Source: Pseudomonas sp. DC1.2 (GTDB lineage Bacteria; Pseudomonadota; Gammaproteobacteria; Pseudomonadales; Pseudomonadaceae). From it: DNA of 64,000 bases. The notes beneath the pieces are model-generated. The model was given only the letters and a program-made list of their open reading frames with translations, had not been told where the DNA came from and did not search any database. Every line of letters begins with the position of its first letter. Position 1 is the stretch's first letter. Below are positions 19,813 through 29,908 of this stretch, one piece after another. Location: assembly GCF_034351645.1 (NCBI RefSeq), contig NZ_CP133782.1, forward strand, positions 4,221,001 through 4,285,000, in the 5' to 3' direction. The position numbers and the translations under genes are program-made.

Positions 19813-21030
19813 TTAAGTGCGGTACTCAGCGTTGATTTTCACGTATTCGTGAGAAAGATCGGTAGTCCAAATGGTTTCGCTGCAGTCGCCGCGACCCAGT
19901 TCGATACGGATGGTGATTTCTTCCTGCTGCATCACGGCCGCACCCTGGGCTTCGGTGTAGGTCGACGCGCGAGCGCCTCGGCTGGCAATGCACACGCTGC
20001 CCAGGAACACGTCGATCTTGCTGACGTCCAGGTCAGGCACACCGGCGCGGCCAACGGCAGCCAGAATGCGGCCCCAGTTCGGATCGGAAGCAAACAGAGC
20101 GGTCTTGATCAGCGGCGAGTGAGCCACGGTATAGCCGACGTCCAGGCATTCCTGATGATTGCCGCCGCCGTTGACTTCGACGGTGACAAACTTGGTAGCG
20201 CCTTCGCCATCACGCACGATGGCCTGCGCCACGTCCATGCAGACTTCAAACACCGCTTGCTTCAGCTTGGCGAACAGTTCACCGCTGGCCTCGGTGATTT
20301 CCGGCAGCGCCGCCTGACCGGTGGCGATCAGCATGCAGCAGTCGTTGGTCGAGGTGTCGCCATCAATCGTAATGCGGTTGAACGACTTATTGGCTCCGTC
20401 CAACAGCAGGTTTTGCAGCACATCGCGGGAAACTTTAGCATCGGTGGCGATGTAGCCAAGCATGGTCGCCATGTTCGGGCGGATCATGCCAGCACCTTTG
20501 CTGATGCCGGTAACCGTAATGGTCACGCCGTTGTGCTGGAACTGGCGGCTGGCGCCCTTTGGCAGCGTGTCGGTGGTCATGATGCCGATGGCGGCAGCTT
20601 CCCAGTTATTGACCGACAGATCGTCAAGGGCAGATTGCAGGGCGCCTTCGATTTTTTCTACCGGCAGCGGCTCGCCGATAACGCCGGTAGAGTACGGCAG
20701 CACTAAGCTGGCTTCGACGCCGGTCAGTTCAGCCAGTTTGGCGCAGGTGCGCTCGGCGGCGGCCAGGCCCGGCTCGCCGGTGCCAGCGTTGGCATTACCG
20801 GTGTTGGTCAGCAGATAACGCACCGGGCCTTGCACGCGTTGCTTGGCCAGAATGACCGGGGCGGCGCAAAAAGCATTCAGGGTGAACACGCCCGCGACCG
20901 TGGAACCTTCAGCACAGCGCATGACCACGACATCCTTGCGCCCAGGGCGCTTGATGCCGGCCGAGGCGATACCGAGTTCAAAACCGGCAACCGGGTGCAA
21001 CGTAGGCAAAGGACCAAGACCAACAGCCAT
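19813..21030 (-). CDS. argJ: ArgJ, glutamate N-acetyltransferase
   Basis: A 405-residue ornithine acetyltransferase of the cyclic arginine pathway; it moves acetyl from N-acetylornithine to glutamate and may also make N-acetylglutamate. NTGNANAGTG and LPYSTGVIGE are family motifs. The autocleavage site lies in RPNMATMLGYIATD: the precursor is cut before the Thr, which becomes the nucleophile of the beta chain. The C-terminal DPNWGRILAAVGRAG is also typical. It is monocistronic, about 120 bp after secA, which ends in its own terminator. Confidence 0.97.
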   Translation of the reverse strand: MAVGLGPLPTLHPVAGFELGIASAGIKRPGRKDVVVMRCAEGSTVAGVFTLNAFCAAPVILAKQRVQGPVRYLLTNTGNANAGTGEPGLAAAERTCAKLAELTGVEASLVLPYSTGVIGEPLPVEKIEGALQSALDDLSVNNWEAAAIGIMTTDTLPKGASRQFQHNGVTITVTGISKGAGMIRPNMATMLGYIATDAKVSRDVLQNLLLDGANKSFNRITIDGDTSTNDCCMLIATGQAALPEITEASGELFAKLKQAVFEVCMDVAQAIVRDGEGATKFVTVEVNGGGNHQECLDVGYTVAHSPLIKTALFASDPNWGRILAAVGRAGVPDLDVSKIDVFLGSVCIASRGARASTYTEAQGAAVMQQEEITIRIELGRGDCSETIWTTDLSHEYVKINAEYRT

Positions 21031-21092
21031 GAATGCGCTCCTTAAAAAGATGTTATCTGCACCGTCCTGACAATAGGCGGTGATTTAAATGG

Positions 21093-21126
21093 CAAAACGC
21101 CGCGACGGCATAAGCCGGTCGCGGCG
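21093..21126 (-). terminator. Terminator of secA
   Basis: CGCCGCGACCGGC and GCCGTCGCGGCG pair across a TTAT loop, followed on the minus strand by TTTTGCCATTT. It lies about 28 bp past the secA stop. Confidence 0.88.
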
Positions 21127-21153
21127 CGGGTATTTCAGCGACTGGAACGGGTT

Positions 21154-23889
21154 TTACTGAATCTGCCCGTGGCAATGCTTGAACTTCTTGCCCGAACCGC
21201 AGTAGCACAGTTCGTTACGGCCCAGCTTCTGATCGTTGCGCACGGGCAGAGTGGCCAAGGCGACATCGACCTCTTCACCGAGAATTTCCGGCTGTTCCAG
21301 GCCCGGCGCTTCGTCGTGCTGGAACTGCATACGTGCAGCCAGCGCTTCGGCTTCCTGACGCAGACGAGCTTCTTCTTCGACAGGGTCTTCGCGGCGGACC
21401 TGAACGTGGGAAAGCACACGAATCGAGTCGCGCTTGATCGAATCCAGCAGCTCGGAGAACAGCGTGTAGGACTCGCGCTTGTATTCCTGCTTCGGGTTCT
21501 TCTGTGCATAACCACGCAAGTGGATGCCGTGACGCAGGTGATCCATGGTCGACAGATGGTCTTTCCACAGATCGTCCAGCACGCGCAATACGATTTGCTT
21601 CTCGAAGGTGCGCAGCGCTTCGGCGCTCGCCTGCTCTTCTTTCTCGTTGTAGGCGGCCAGCAGCTCGGTCATGAGCTTTTCACGCAGTGTTTCTTCGTAC
21701 AGGTGATCGTCTTCGTCCAGCCACTTCTGGATCGGCAACGGCACGCCGAAGTCGCTCTGCAACGCCGCTTCCAGACCCGCCACGTCCCACTGCTCAGGCA
21801 GCGATTGCGGAGGGATATGAGCGCTGACAGTCGCGTTGAGTACGTCCTGACGGAAATCGGCAATGGTGTCGCCAATGTTGTCAGCAGCCAACAAACTGTT
21901 ACGCATGTGATAGATCACTTTGCGCTGTTCATTGTTGACGTCATCGAACTCAAGCAGCTGCTTACGAATGTCGAAGTTACGGCCTTCAACCTTGCGCTGA
22001 GCCTTTTCGATGGCGTTGGTCACCATGCGGTGTTCAATCGCTTCGCCAGGCTGCATGCCCAGGGCCTTCATGAAGTTTTTCACCCGGTCAGAGGCGAAAA
22101 TACGCATCAGGCTGTCTTCCAGCGACAGGTAGAAACGGCTGGAACCGGCGTCACCCTGACGACCGGCACGACCACGCAACTGGTTGTCGATACGGCGCGA
22201 TTCGTGACGCTCGGAAGCGATCACCTGCAAACCACCCGACTCCAGCACTTGCTGGTGGCGTTTCTGCCAGTCGGCCTTGATCTGCGCGATCTGCTCCGGA
22301 GTTGGATCTTCCAGAGAAGCGACTTCCACTTCCCAGTTGCCGCCCAGCAGAATGTCAGTACCACGACCGGCCATGTTGGTGGCAATAGTCAGTGCGCCTG
22401 GACGACCGGCCTGAGCGATGATCTCGGCTTCTTTTTCGTGGAACTTGGCGTTCAGAACTTTATGTTCGATGCCTTCTTTCACGAGCAGGCTGGACATGTG
22501 CTCGGACGTTTCAATGGTTGCAGTACCGACCAGCACCGGACGGCCCTGGGTCATGCATTCCTTGATGTCGGCGACGATAGCCGCGTATTTCTCGTCGGCG
22601 GTGAGGAACACCAAGTCGTTGTAGTCTTTACGCGCCAGCGGCTTGTTCGGCGGGATAACCATCACCGACAGACCGTAGATCTGGTGGAATTCGAAGGCTT
22701 CGGTGTCCGCAGTACCGGTCATGCCGGACAGCTTGTTGTACAGACGGAAGTAGTTCTGGAACGTGGTCGAAGCCAGGGTCTGGCTTTCGGCCTGAATATT
22801 CAGTTCTTCCTTGGCTTCGATGGCCTGGTGCAGGCCTTCAGACAGACGACGACCTGGCATGGTACGGCCGGTGTGTTCGTCAACCAGGACGACCTGACCG
22901 TCCTGCACGATGTATTCGATATTGCGGTGGAACAGTTTGTGCGCACGCAGCCCTGCATAAACATGAGTCAGCAGGCCCAGATTGTGTGCTGAATACAGGC
23001 TCTCGCCTTCAGCCAGCAGGCCAACGCGGGTGAGCATTTCTTCGATGAACTGGTGACCGGCTTCGTTGAGTTCAACCTGGCGAGTCTTCTCGTCGACAGT
23101 GTAGTGGCCAGCCTTGGTGACTTCGCCTTCCACTTCTTCGATGTGCAACTCAAGCTGCGGGATCAGTTTATTGATCTCGATGTACAGCTTGGAGCTGTCC
23201 TCGGCCTGACCGGAAATGATCAGTGGGGTACGGGCTTCGTCGATGAGAATGGAGTCGACTTCGTCGATCACGGCAAAATTGAGTTCACGCTGGAATTTTT
23301 CTTCCATGCTGAACGCCATGTTGTCGCGCAGGTAGTCGAAACCAAATTCGTTGTTGGTGCCGTAAGTAATATCAGCAGCGTAAGCCCGACGTTTCTCTTC
23401 CGGCGGCTGGAACGGCGTAACAACGCCGACCGTCAGGCCGAGGAATTCGTAGAGCGGACGCATCCAGTTGGCGTCGCGGCGGGCCAGGTAGTCGTTCACC
23501 GTTACAACGTGAACGCCCTTGCCAGATAGCGCGTTGAGGTAAACACCCAGTGTTGCCACCAGGGTCTTACCTTCACCGGTACGCATTTCCGCGATCATGC
23601 CTTCATGCAAGGTCATGCCACCGATCAGCTGGACATCGAAGTGACGCATACCCATGACACGCTTACCGGCTTCGCGGGCGACCGCAAAAGCTTCGGGCAG
23701 CAGCTTGTCGAGGGTTTCCCCTTTGGCGATGCGGGCCTTGAACTCATCGGTCTTGGCACGCAATTGATCGTCCGAAAGGGCCACCATTTGCTCTTCGAAG
23801 GCATTGACGAATTGCACCGTCTTGAGCATGCGTTTGACTTCACGCTCGTTCTTGCTTCCAAAAAGTTTCTTTAACAAAGGCGCAAACAT
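21154..23889 (-). CDS. secA: SecA, preprotein translocase ATPase
   Basis: The 911-residue motor that pushes unfolded preproteins through SecYEG. Motifs: Walker [24 protein letters not shown] (Walker B/DEAD), [34 protein letters not shown], and [22 protein letters not shown]-terminal zinc/SecB-binding tail ([14 protein letters not shown]) is present. The start [20 protein letters not shown] at 23889 is the family N-terminus; 22 upstream codons are not conserved. It has its own terminator. Confidence 0.98.
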   Translation of the reverse strand: MFAPLLKKLFGSKNEREVKRMLKTVQFVNAFEEQMVALSDDQLRAKTDEFKARIAKGETLDKLLPEAFAVAREAGKRVMGMRHFDVQLIGGMTLHEGMIAEMRTGEGKTLVATLGVYLNALSGKGVHVVTVNDYLARRDANWMRPLYEFLGLTVGVVTPFQPPEEKRRAYAADITYGTNNEFGFDYLRDNMAFSMEEKFQRELNFAVIDEVDSILIDEARTPLIISGQAEDSSKLYIEINKLIPQLELHIEEVEGEVTKAGHYTVDEKTRQVELNEAGHQFIEEMLTRVGLLAEGESLYSAHNLGLLTHVYAGLRAHKLFHRNIEYIVQDGQVVLVDEHTGRTMPGRRLSEGLHQAIEAKEELNIQAESQTLASTTFQNYFRLYNKLSGMTGTADTEAFEFHQIYGLSVMVIPPNKPLARKDYNDLVFLTADEKYAAIVADIKECMTQGRPVLVGTATIETSEHMSSLLVKEGIEHKVLNAKFHEKEAEIIAQAGRPGALTIATNMAGRGTDILLGGNWEVEVASLEDPTPEQIAQIKADWQKRHQQVLESGGLQVIASERHESRRIDNQLRGRAGRQGDAGSSRFYLSLEDSLMRIFASDRVKNFMKALGMQPGEAIEHRMVTNAIEKAQRKVEGRNFDIRKQLLEFDDVNNEQRKVIYHMRNSLLAADNIGDTIADFRQDVLNATVSAHIPPQSLPEQWDVAGLEAALQSDFGVPLPIQKWLDEDDHLYEETLREKLMTELLAAYNEKEEQASAEALRTFEKQIVLRVLDDLWKDHLSTMDHLRHGIHLRGYAQKNPKQEYKRESYTLFSELLDSIKRDSIRVLSHVQVRREDPVEEEARLRQEAEALAARMQFQHDEAPGLEQPEILGEEVDVALATLPVRNDQKLGRNELCYCGSGKKFKHCHGQIQ

Positions 23890-24196
23890 ATCGGCAGGAT
23901 CTTCCACACTAAAGGGATGGAGGGCGGCCCCGTGAGTCGCCCGTGCAGCCCTCATGGCCGCATGCGAACGAGCATTCTACCCGGAAACGATGGTGAGGAA
24001 AGTGGCGTTATTCCACGATGCATGCACTGCGCTGTAACGGGGCTCACTTAAAATAAGGGCTTTTTACTGAACTTCAACCCATTCAGGGCAGAAGTTACTT
24101 GTTGATTTAATGAGTAAAGCGCTCACAAAGCAATGGGGCGGGTACATCGGATGCTTTCTGCTACCATGGCGGCTCTGTAACTTCAGGTGCCCTCTC
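23890..24196. promoter_or_regulatory. Divergent promoter region of secA and dciA
   Basis: About 305 bp between divergent genes. I see no ORF of merit, hairpin terminator or known leader RNA. It must hold both promoters, but no clear -35/-10 pair stands out. Confidence 0.4.
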
Positions 24197-24652
24197 ATGG
24201 CATTTCGCCCTCTTACGGCAAGAGCACCCGCCGTTCTGCTTCGCGAAGCCAAACCGCTGAAAGCCATCTTCAGCCACGCTCAACGCCTGGGCCATCTACA
24301 ACGTCTGCTGGAAAGTCAATTGCAGCCTGCCGCTCGTGAGCACTGTCATGTGGCCTCCTGGCGCGAAGGCAGCTTGCTATTAATAGTCACTGACGGCCAT
24401 TGGGCAACCCGCCTGCGTTACCAACAAAAGCGTTTGCAACGCCAGTTGCAGATGTTCGATGAATTCGCCAGCCTCACACGCATCCTGTTCAAAGTGCAGC
24501 CGCCCACCGTCCAGCAAGGCGCGGCCGGCCACACCATCAGTTTATCCATGGATGCGGGCGCAACCATTCAGGCCACGGCTGAGGGCATCAGCGACCCGAG
24601 TCTTCGGGCGGCGCTGGAGCGATTGGCCGCGCACGCCAAACCAAAAGACTGA
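24197..24652 (+). CDS. dciA: DciA-type protein (DUF721), helicase-loading factor
   Basis: A 151-residue DUF721 protein. Members named DciA recruit the replicative helicase DnaB in bacteria without DnaC, Pseudomonas included. The family pattern covers LLRIVTDGHWATRLRYQQ-like residues (here SLLLIVTDGHWATRLRYQQK) and preceding LESQLQPAAREHCHV. The start MAFRPLTARAPAV at 24197 is preferred over an ATG 29 codons upstream, which lacks family sequence. Divergent from secA as in P. aeruginosa. Confidence 0.82.
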   Translation: MAFRPLTARAPAVLLREAKPLKAIFSHAQRLGHLQRLLESQLQPAAREHCHVASWREGSLLLIVTDGHWATRLRYQQKRLQRQLQMFDEFASLTRILFKVQPPTVQQGAAGHTISLSMDAGATIQATAEGISDPSLRAALERLAAHAKPKD

Positions 24653-24682
24653 CGCGCCTACGCAGGGTGCGCAGCCAGCCGT

Positions 24683-26170
24683 CTAGCGGCGTTTGTTGCC
24701 ACCGAGCAAAGAGCCCATCAACCCGCGCACCAACTGTCGGCCCAACTGACTCGCCGCCTGTCGCATCGCCGATTTGAGCGCCTGACCTGCCGCCGTGCCG
24801 AGAAACTCCCCGGCTTTGTCAGTGAAACTGGGCTCTTCTGCCACAGGTTTACCGGCGGCCACTTCAACCTCGGGGGCCAGGCCCTTGCGCCCCATTAGCA
24901 CTTCATAAGCTGATTCACGGTCTATCGGCTGGTCATAACGACCTTTCAATGGCGAACTGGCGATCAGCGCAGCGCGCTCTGCCTCGGTCAATGGCCCTAT
25001 CCGTGATTGTGGTGGTGCGACCAGCACGCGCTGCACGCTGTCAGGCGTGCCTTTTTCCGTCAAGGTTCCGACCAACGCCTCACCGATCCCAAGCTCAGTC
25101 AACACCGACAAAGTGTCGAATGCCGGATTCGGCCGAAATCCATCAGCGACAGCACGCAGGGACTTCTGCTCTTTGGCCGTGAACGCACGCAAGGCGTGCT
25201 GAATACGCAGGCCCAGTTGGGCCAGCACGTTATCGGGCAGGTCGCCCGGCGATTGCGTGACAAAGTACACGCCCACGCCCTTGGAACGAATCAAGCGCAC
25301 CACTTGCTCCAGACGATCCTGCAACGCCTTGGGCGTACCGGAAAACAACAAGTGCGCCTCGTCAAAAAACAGCGCCAGCAAGGGTTTTTCGGCATCGCCA
25401 CGTTCCGGCAACTGTTCGAACAGCTCAGCCAGCAGCCATAACAGGAAGGTCGCATAGACCTTCGGCGATTCATGCACCAGGCGACTGGCATCGAGCAAAT
25501 GTATACGCCCACGACCATCGGCGGCGGGCTGCAGAATGTCTCGCAATTGCAGCGCCGGTTCGCCGAACAGCGCCTCAGCCCCCTGCTGCTCCAGCGTTGC
25601 GAGGCGTCGCAACAGGGCCTGACTGGAACCAGTAGTCATCAGTGCGGCATCGTCACCCAGCAACTGTGGATTGTCCCGCAGGTGATTGAGTAGCGCCTTC
25701 AAATCCTTGAGATCCAGCAGCAACAGGCCTTCGCGGTCCGCCACCTTGAACGCTGCGTAAAGTGCCGACTGCTGACTGTCAGTCAGCTCCAGCAGACTAC
25801 CGAGCAATAAAGGCCCCATTTCGCTAAGGGTGGTGCGCAACGGATGACCGGACTGGCCGTGAATATCCCACAGGGTCACGGGATACGCCTGAGGTTGGTA
25901 ATTGAGCCACGGCATCCCGGAGACCCTCTCGGCGACCTTGCCTTGAGGGTTACCCGCAGCCCCCAGACCGCACAGATCACCCTTGATATCGGCGGCGAAT
26001 ACCGCCACGCCGGCCTCACTGAAAGCTTCAGCCAGGCGCTGCAAAGTCACCGTCTTGCCGGTGCCGGTAGCGCCGGCGATCAGACCATGAAGGTTCGCCA
26101 GGCGCATGGCCTGGGCAATCGGCTGCCCCGTGAGGTCGGCGCCAATAACGAGTTTCGATGAGTCAGGCAT
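24683..26170 (-). CDS. HerA-like ATPase (DUF853 family)
   Basis: A 494-residue P-loop ATPase of the DUF853/HerA-FtsK group. Walker A GATGTGKTVTLQRL lies near residue 35, Walker B LLALFFDEAHLLF near 290, with FVTQSPGDLPDNVLAQLGLR after it. The C-terminus is Gly/Ala-rich and basic. Homologues are annotated as helicases or DNA-translocation ATPases, but cellular function is unknown. I chose ATG 26170 (MPDSSKLVIGADLTG) with an AGGGTGA ribosome site; the longer frame to 26296 lacks conservation signals. It is convergent with dciA and divergent from the chemoreceptor gene. Confidence 0.88.
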   Translation of the reverse strand: MPDSSKLVIGADLTGQPIAQAMRLANLHGLIAGATGTGKTVTLQRLAEAFSEAGVAVFAADIKGDLCGLGAAGNPQGKVAERVSGMPWLNYQPQAYPVTLWDIHGQSGHPLRTTLSEMGPLLLGSLLELTDSQQSALYAAFKVADREGLLLLDLKDLKALLNHLRDNPQLLGDDAALMTTGSSQALLRRLATLEQQGAEALFGEPALQLRDILQPAADGRGRIHLLDASRLVHESPKVYATFLLWLLAELFEQLPERGDAEKPLLALFFDEAHLLFSGTPKALQDRLEQVVRLIRSKGVGVYFVTQSPGDLPDNVLAQLGLRIQHALRAFTAKEQKSLRAVADGFRPNPAFDTLSVLTELGIGEALVGTLTEKGTPDSVQRVLVAPPQSRIGPLTEAERAALIASSPLKGRYDQPIDRESAYEVLMGRKGLAPEVEVAAGKPVAEEPSFTDKAGEFLGTAAGQALKSAMRQAASQLGRQLVRGLMGSLLGGNKRR

Positions 26171-26355
26171 TTTGTCACCCTGGTTAATCTTTGATCCGGC
26201 ACGGCCGATAAATAGAGGCAAGAGAAAAGACTGCAAATAGCGTCGGTAACTCCCTGAGCAGAGAAGGAATATCAGCTCGCTTTCAACACGGCCCATGTTG
26301 CCTGCCTCTTAAAAGCACGCCTTGGCCACTAAGACCTTAGCGGACACCCCAAGCC

Positions 26356-28245
26356 ATGAATAAAAATCTGCGCTTCAGCCATAAAATCCTGCTTGCCGCC
26401 GCCCTTATCGTTATCGCCGCTTTTGCATCATTCACGCTGTACAACGACTATTTACAGCGCAACGCGATTCGCAGCGACTTGGACAACTACCTGCAAGAAA
26501 TGGGTAGCGTCACGGCAAAAAACATTCAAACCTGGCTGGCCGGTCGCAGCCTCCTGATCGAAAACCTGTCGCAAACCGTTGCTTTGAATCCAGAGGCCGG
26601 CAATGTTGCCAACCTGCTGGAGCAAAAGTCTGTGAGCGCTACCTTTATGGGGGCGTTCCTGGGCAACAAAGATGGGTCGTTCATTATCCGCCCCAACAGC
26701 AAGATGCCCGACGGTTACGATCCTCGCGTTCGCCCTTGGTACAAAACCGCACAAAATTCCAGCGGCTCAGCATTGACTGAACCCTACATCGATATGGCGT
26801 CTGGCCAATTGGTGATTTCCATCGTCAACCGCGTCCTCAAGGATGGTCAGGACATCGGCGTGGTGGGTGGCGACTTGAGCTTGCAGGTGATCGCCGACAG
26901 CCTCAATGCACTGGACTTCGGCGGTATGGGCTATGCCTTCCTGGTCAGCGCCGACGGCAAGATTCTGGTCCATCCCGACAAAGCGCTGGTGATGAAAACG
27001 CTTAAGGATGTCTACCCGCAGGACACGCCGGCGATAAGCAGCCAACCGAGCGAAATTCAGGTTAACGGCAAAACCCGCATCGTGACCTTCACCCCGATCA
27101 AGGGGCTCTCATCAGTCAACTGGTACATCGGTCTGTCTGTGGATAAAGACAAAGCGTTCTCGATGCTCAGCGAATTTCGTACCTCGGCGGTGATCGCCAC
27201 AATCATTGCCGTCGCCATCATTATTGCCTTGCTGGGCATGCTGATCCGGATTCTGATCCAGCCCTTGCACGTCATGACCCGCGCGATGGAAGACATCGCC
27301 GACGGTGAGGGTGATCTGACCAAGCGCCTGACCATTCAGAACCAAGACGAATTCGGTGTTCTTGGCACCGCGTTCAATCGTTTCGTAGAGCGAATTCATA
27401 CATCGATTCGCGAAGTTTCCTCGGCCACCGGGCAAGTCAATGAAGTCGCCCTGCGGGTAGTGGCGGCCTCGAACTCATCGATGTTCAACTCCGACCAACA
27501 AGCTTCGCGTACCAACAGCGTCGCCGCAGCGATCAACCAACTGGGGGCTGCGGCCCACGAAATCGCCCGTAATGCAGCCCAGGCTTCCAGCCAGGCAAGT
27601 GATGCCCGCAGCTTGGCCGAAGACGGCCAGCAAGTGGTGGATCGCAGTATCAAAGCGATGAATCAACTGTCGAGCATGCTCAGCGCCTCCAGCACCAATA
27701 TCGAGTCGCTGAACAGCAAAACTGTGAACATCGGACAGATTCTCGAAGTGATCACCAGCATCTCCCAACAAACCAACCTGCTGGCACTCAATGCGGCCAT
27801 CGAAGCGGCTCGCGCGGGTGAAGCCGGCCGCGGTTTTGCAGTGGTGGCAGACGAGGTTCGCAACCTGGCGCACCGCACTCAGGAGTCGGCGCAGCAGGTC
27901 CAGACCATGATCGAGGAGCTGCAAGTCGGTGCTCGCGAATCCGTCAGCACCATGAGCGAGAGCCAGCGCCACAGTCAGGACAGTGTGGAAATCGCCAACC
28001 TGGCAGGCGAACGCTTGAACAGTGTGACGCTGCGAATCGGTGAAATTGACGGGATGAACCAGTCGGTGGCCACCGCGACAGAGGAACAGACGGCTGTGGT
28101 CGAATCGATCAACGTCGACATTACTGAGATCAACACACTGAACCAGGAAGGCGTGGAGAACCTGCAATCAACGCTGCGCGCATGCTCAGACCTTGAACAG
28201 CAAGCTGCGCGGTTGAAACAGTTGGTAGGCAGTTTCCGTATCTAG
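26356..28245 (+). CDS. Methyl-accepting chemotaxis protein with amino-acid-type dCache
   Basis: A 629-residue transmembrane chemoreceptor. TM1 is at about 10-30, a periplasmic dCache_1 domain at about 40-275, TM2 at about 280-302 ([20 protein letters not shown]), then HAMP and a signalling domain whose hairpin tip contains [20 protein letters not shown] and [12 protein letters not shown]. The sensor carries the published amino-acid motif: YDPRVRPWY (Y-x4-R-x-W-Y), a Tyr in TEPYIDM and an Asp in VVGGDLS. It is therefore predicted to sense amino acids, like PctA/PctB, whose genes lie in the same chromosomal neighbourhood in P. aeruginosa. No C-terminal methylation-tether pentapeptide is seen. 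Confidence 0.93.
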   Translation: MNKNLRFSHKILLAAALIVIAAFASFTLYNDYLQRNAIRSDLDNYLQEMGSVTAKNIQTWLAGRSLLIENLSQTVALNPEAGNVANLLEQKSVSATFMGAFLGNKDGSFIIRPNSKMPDGYDPRVRPWYKTAQNSSGSALTEPYIDMASGQLVISIVNRVLKDGQDIGVVGGDLSLQVIADSLNALDFGGMGYAFLVSADGKILVHPDKALVMKTLKDVYPQDTPAISSQPSEIQVNGKTRIVTFTPIKGLSSVNWYIGLSVDKDKAFSMLSEFRTSAVIATIIAVAIIIALLGMLIRILIQPLHVMTRAMEDIADGEGDLTKRLTIQNQDEFGVLGTAFNRFVERIHTSIREVSSATGQVNEVALRVVAASNSSMFNSDQQASRTNSVAAAINQLGAAAHEIARNAAQASSQASDARSLAEDGQQVVDRSIKAMNQLSSMLSASSTNIESLNSKTVNIGQILEVITSISQQTNLLALNAAIEAARAGEAGRGFAVVADEVRNLAHRTQESAQQVQTMIEELQVGARESVSTMSESQRHSQDSVEIANLAGERLNSVTLRIGEIDGMNQSVATATEEQTAVVESINVDITEINTLNQEGVENLQSTLRACSDLEQQAARLKQLVGSFRI

Positions 28246-28629
28246 CGTCTGATTGAACCTCATCACGAGCAGGATCGCTTCCACACGTTCAACGCGAACC
28301 GTGGAAGCGGGTCGGCTCGCGACAGGGCTCGGTAAAATACCAAGCCACGCCGCTCTCCCACCACCACCGAACATCTATCCTGCACAAAGGTCAATCAACG
28401 AAGAGCAACGGAGCGCCGGGGTGTTCATCGTGTTGATGGCCGACATGACTCTGCTCTAAGCCCTTGGCAGCGGTGGCGTCCCGAGGTCGTTTGATGCACC
28501 AGATCTAAACCCCAGACGTTCGCCCGAACCTGAACTCGGTTGACATGCACCCTAAATTCTCGTGGACTTAGTGGCTGCAACCCTGACGCGCTAACTCAAA
28601 GACGGGCGGATACCGATGACGAAAAACCG
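28246..28629. other. Intergenic region containing a REP-like pair
   Basis: About 385 bp with no convincing gene. A REP-like inverted pair lies at about 28265-28326: ATCGCTTCCACACG and CGTGGAAGCGGGTCGGCTCG around a short loop. The rest shows no recognisable signal beyond the presumed promoter of the next gene. Confidence 0.55.
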
Positions 28630-29664
28630 ATGGATTGGCCTGCAACACGACTGCATCACTCACGATTTATGAGTCGCGCAATTCTGCTGTTCTTTGCACT
28701 GCTGGCAGCGGTACTGATTCCTCTGCTGTTGGGCGGCGGAGAAACCTGGTCGAGACTGCGCCATTTTCCGCCGATGATGTTGCTGGTCATGTTTGCCATG
28801 GTCCTGCTGTGCTGGGTGCTAAACACCCTACGCTTGCGTCTACTGCTGGGGGACCAACGGCAACGGGTCAGCCCATTGAAAAGCCTCGGGGTAGTGATGG
28901 CTGCCGAGTTCGCCTATTGCGCGACGCCCGGCGGCAGCGGCGGGCCGCTGACCATCATGGCCCTGCTGGCGCGCAACGGCGTGCGTCCGGCGCGAGGCAG
29001 CGCCGTATTCGCTATGGATCAACTCAGCGATCTGCTGTTTTTTCTCTGCGCCTTGAGCGCAATCCTTATTTATGCGCTGTTCCAACACCTCAGCCAGCGC
29101 ATGGAGTGGCTATTGACGCTCACTGCCATTTCGCTGTTCGGTGGACTGATCAGTTGCGTGCTGGTGGCCTGCTACCATCGCTTACTTATTCGCCTGAGCG
29201 GCCGGCTACTTGCACGTCTCAATATCAAAGCCTCCACGCGAATGCGTTGGGCGCGAAAACTCCTGCATTTTTTGGCGGCGTTCTCCGACACACTGAAACT
29301 GCCCTTTCAGACGCTGATCAGCGTGTTTGCCCTGACATGCGTGCATTGGCTTCTGCGCTACAGCGTGCTCTATCTCGCGTTGCGAGGGCTTGGCGCCGAT
29401 GTGCTGTGGGCATGGAGCTTTTTGATTCAGATGCTTTCATTAAGTGCGGGACAGTTCAGCCTGTTGCCGGGTGGTGCCGGAGCGGCGGAACTGACATCGG
29501 CAGCGCTTTTGGCGCCCATGGTGGGAAAATCTACCGCAGCCGCGGCGATTTTGATCTGGCGGGCGGTGACGTACTACTTTTATCTGGCGGTGGGCGGGCC
29601 GATATTCTTGTTGATGCTCGGCCGACCATTGTTGAGAAAACTGATGAAGTTCAAGCGAGCGTAG
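28630..29664 (+). CDS. Lysylphosphatidylglycerol synthase TM-domain (flippase-like) protein
   Basis: A 344-residue multi-pass inner-membrane protein of the UPF0104/LPG_synthase_TM type. About eight hydrophobic helices are visible. Family-like residues are RLRLLLGDQRQRVSPLKS, EFAYCATPGGSGGPL and the late LSAGQFSLLPGGAGAAE loop. Members flip or transport lipids, alone or fused to a synthase. No synthase domain is attached here, so substrate is unknown. The start could be 28630 or the internal Met at 28669 (MSRAILLFFALLA). The 3' end overlaps a small minus-strand frame. Confidence 0.82.
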   Translation: MDWPATRLHHSRFMSRAILLFFALLAAVLIPLLLGGGETWSRLRHFPPMMLLVMFAMVLLCWVLNTLRLRLLLGDQRQRVSPLKSLGVVMAAEFAYCATPGGSGGPLTIMALLARNGVRPARGSAVFAMDQLSDLLFFLCALSAILIYALFQHLSQRMEWLLTLTAISLFGGLISCVLVACYHRLLIRLSGRLLARLNIKASTRMRWARKLLHFLAAFSDTLKLPFQTLISVFALTCVHWLLRYSVLYLALRGLGADVLWAWSFLIQMLSLSAGQFSLLPGGAGAAELTSAALLAPMVGKSTAAAAILIWRAVTYYFYLAVGGPIFLLMLGRPLLRKLMKFKRA

Positions 29665-29827
29665 GCTTGCTGTCGGGCGCTTGTTGCAACTGTTCCCACA
29701 ACTCGGCGGCGCCGGGAAACTCCGTTCCATCGTCGGGGCTCAAGTCGTCCGGGTCGTAGCGACTCAAACAACCTTCGCCCAGCGTGGCGGGGGCCTTGGA
29801 AACGGCTTTGTCCAGTGGATCAACCAC
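29651..29827 (-). CDS. Small acidic hypothetical protein
   Basis: A frame of 58 codons from a GTG at 29827 (VVDPLDKAVSKAPATLGEGC) rich in Asp/Glu (RYDPDDLSPDDGTEFPGAAE). The open frame continues upstream without a stop to about 29893 and reads like protein (LGVQSFQALRRFCTEDIR), so a rarer start codon further up is possible. It lies 3' of purU on the same strand and overlaps the end of the flippase gene by 14 bp. No known family recognised. Composition suggests it is real, but this is an inference. Confidence 0.45.
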   Translation of the reverse strand: MVDPLDKAVSKAPATLGEGCLSRYDPDDLSPDDGTEFPGAAELWEQLQQAPDSKPTLA

Positions 29828-29908
29828 GCGGATGTCCTCAGTGCAGAAACGGCGAAGGGCCTGGAACGATTGAACGCCCAGACCCTTCGAATTTCAACCG
29901 TGAACTGA

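Noticed and set aside
21169..22992. Open plus-strand frame of 607 codons
   Set aside because: Antisense shadow of secA. High GC at third positions keeps the opposite frame open.
28635..29759. 374-codon plus frame overlapping the flippase-like gene
   Set aside because: Frame-shifted shadow of a clearly hydrophobic multi-pass membrane protein.
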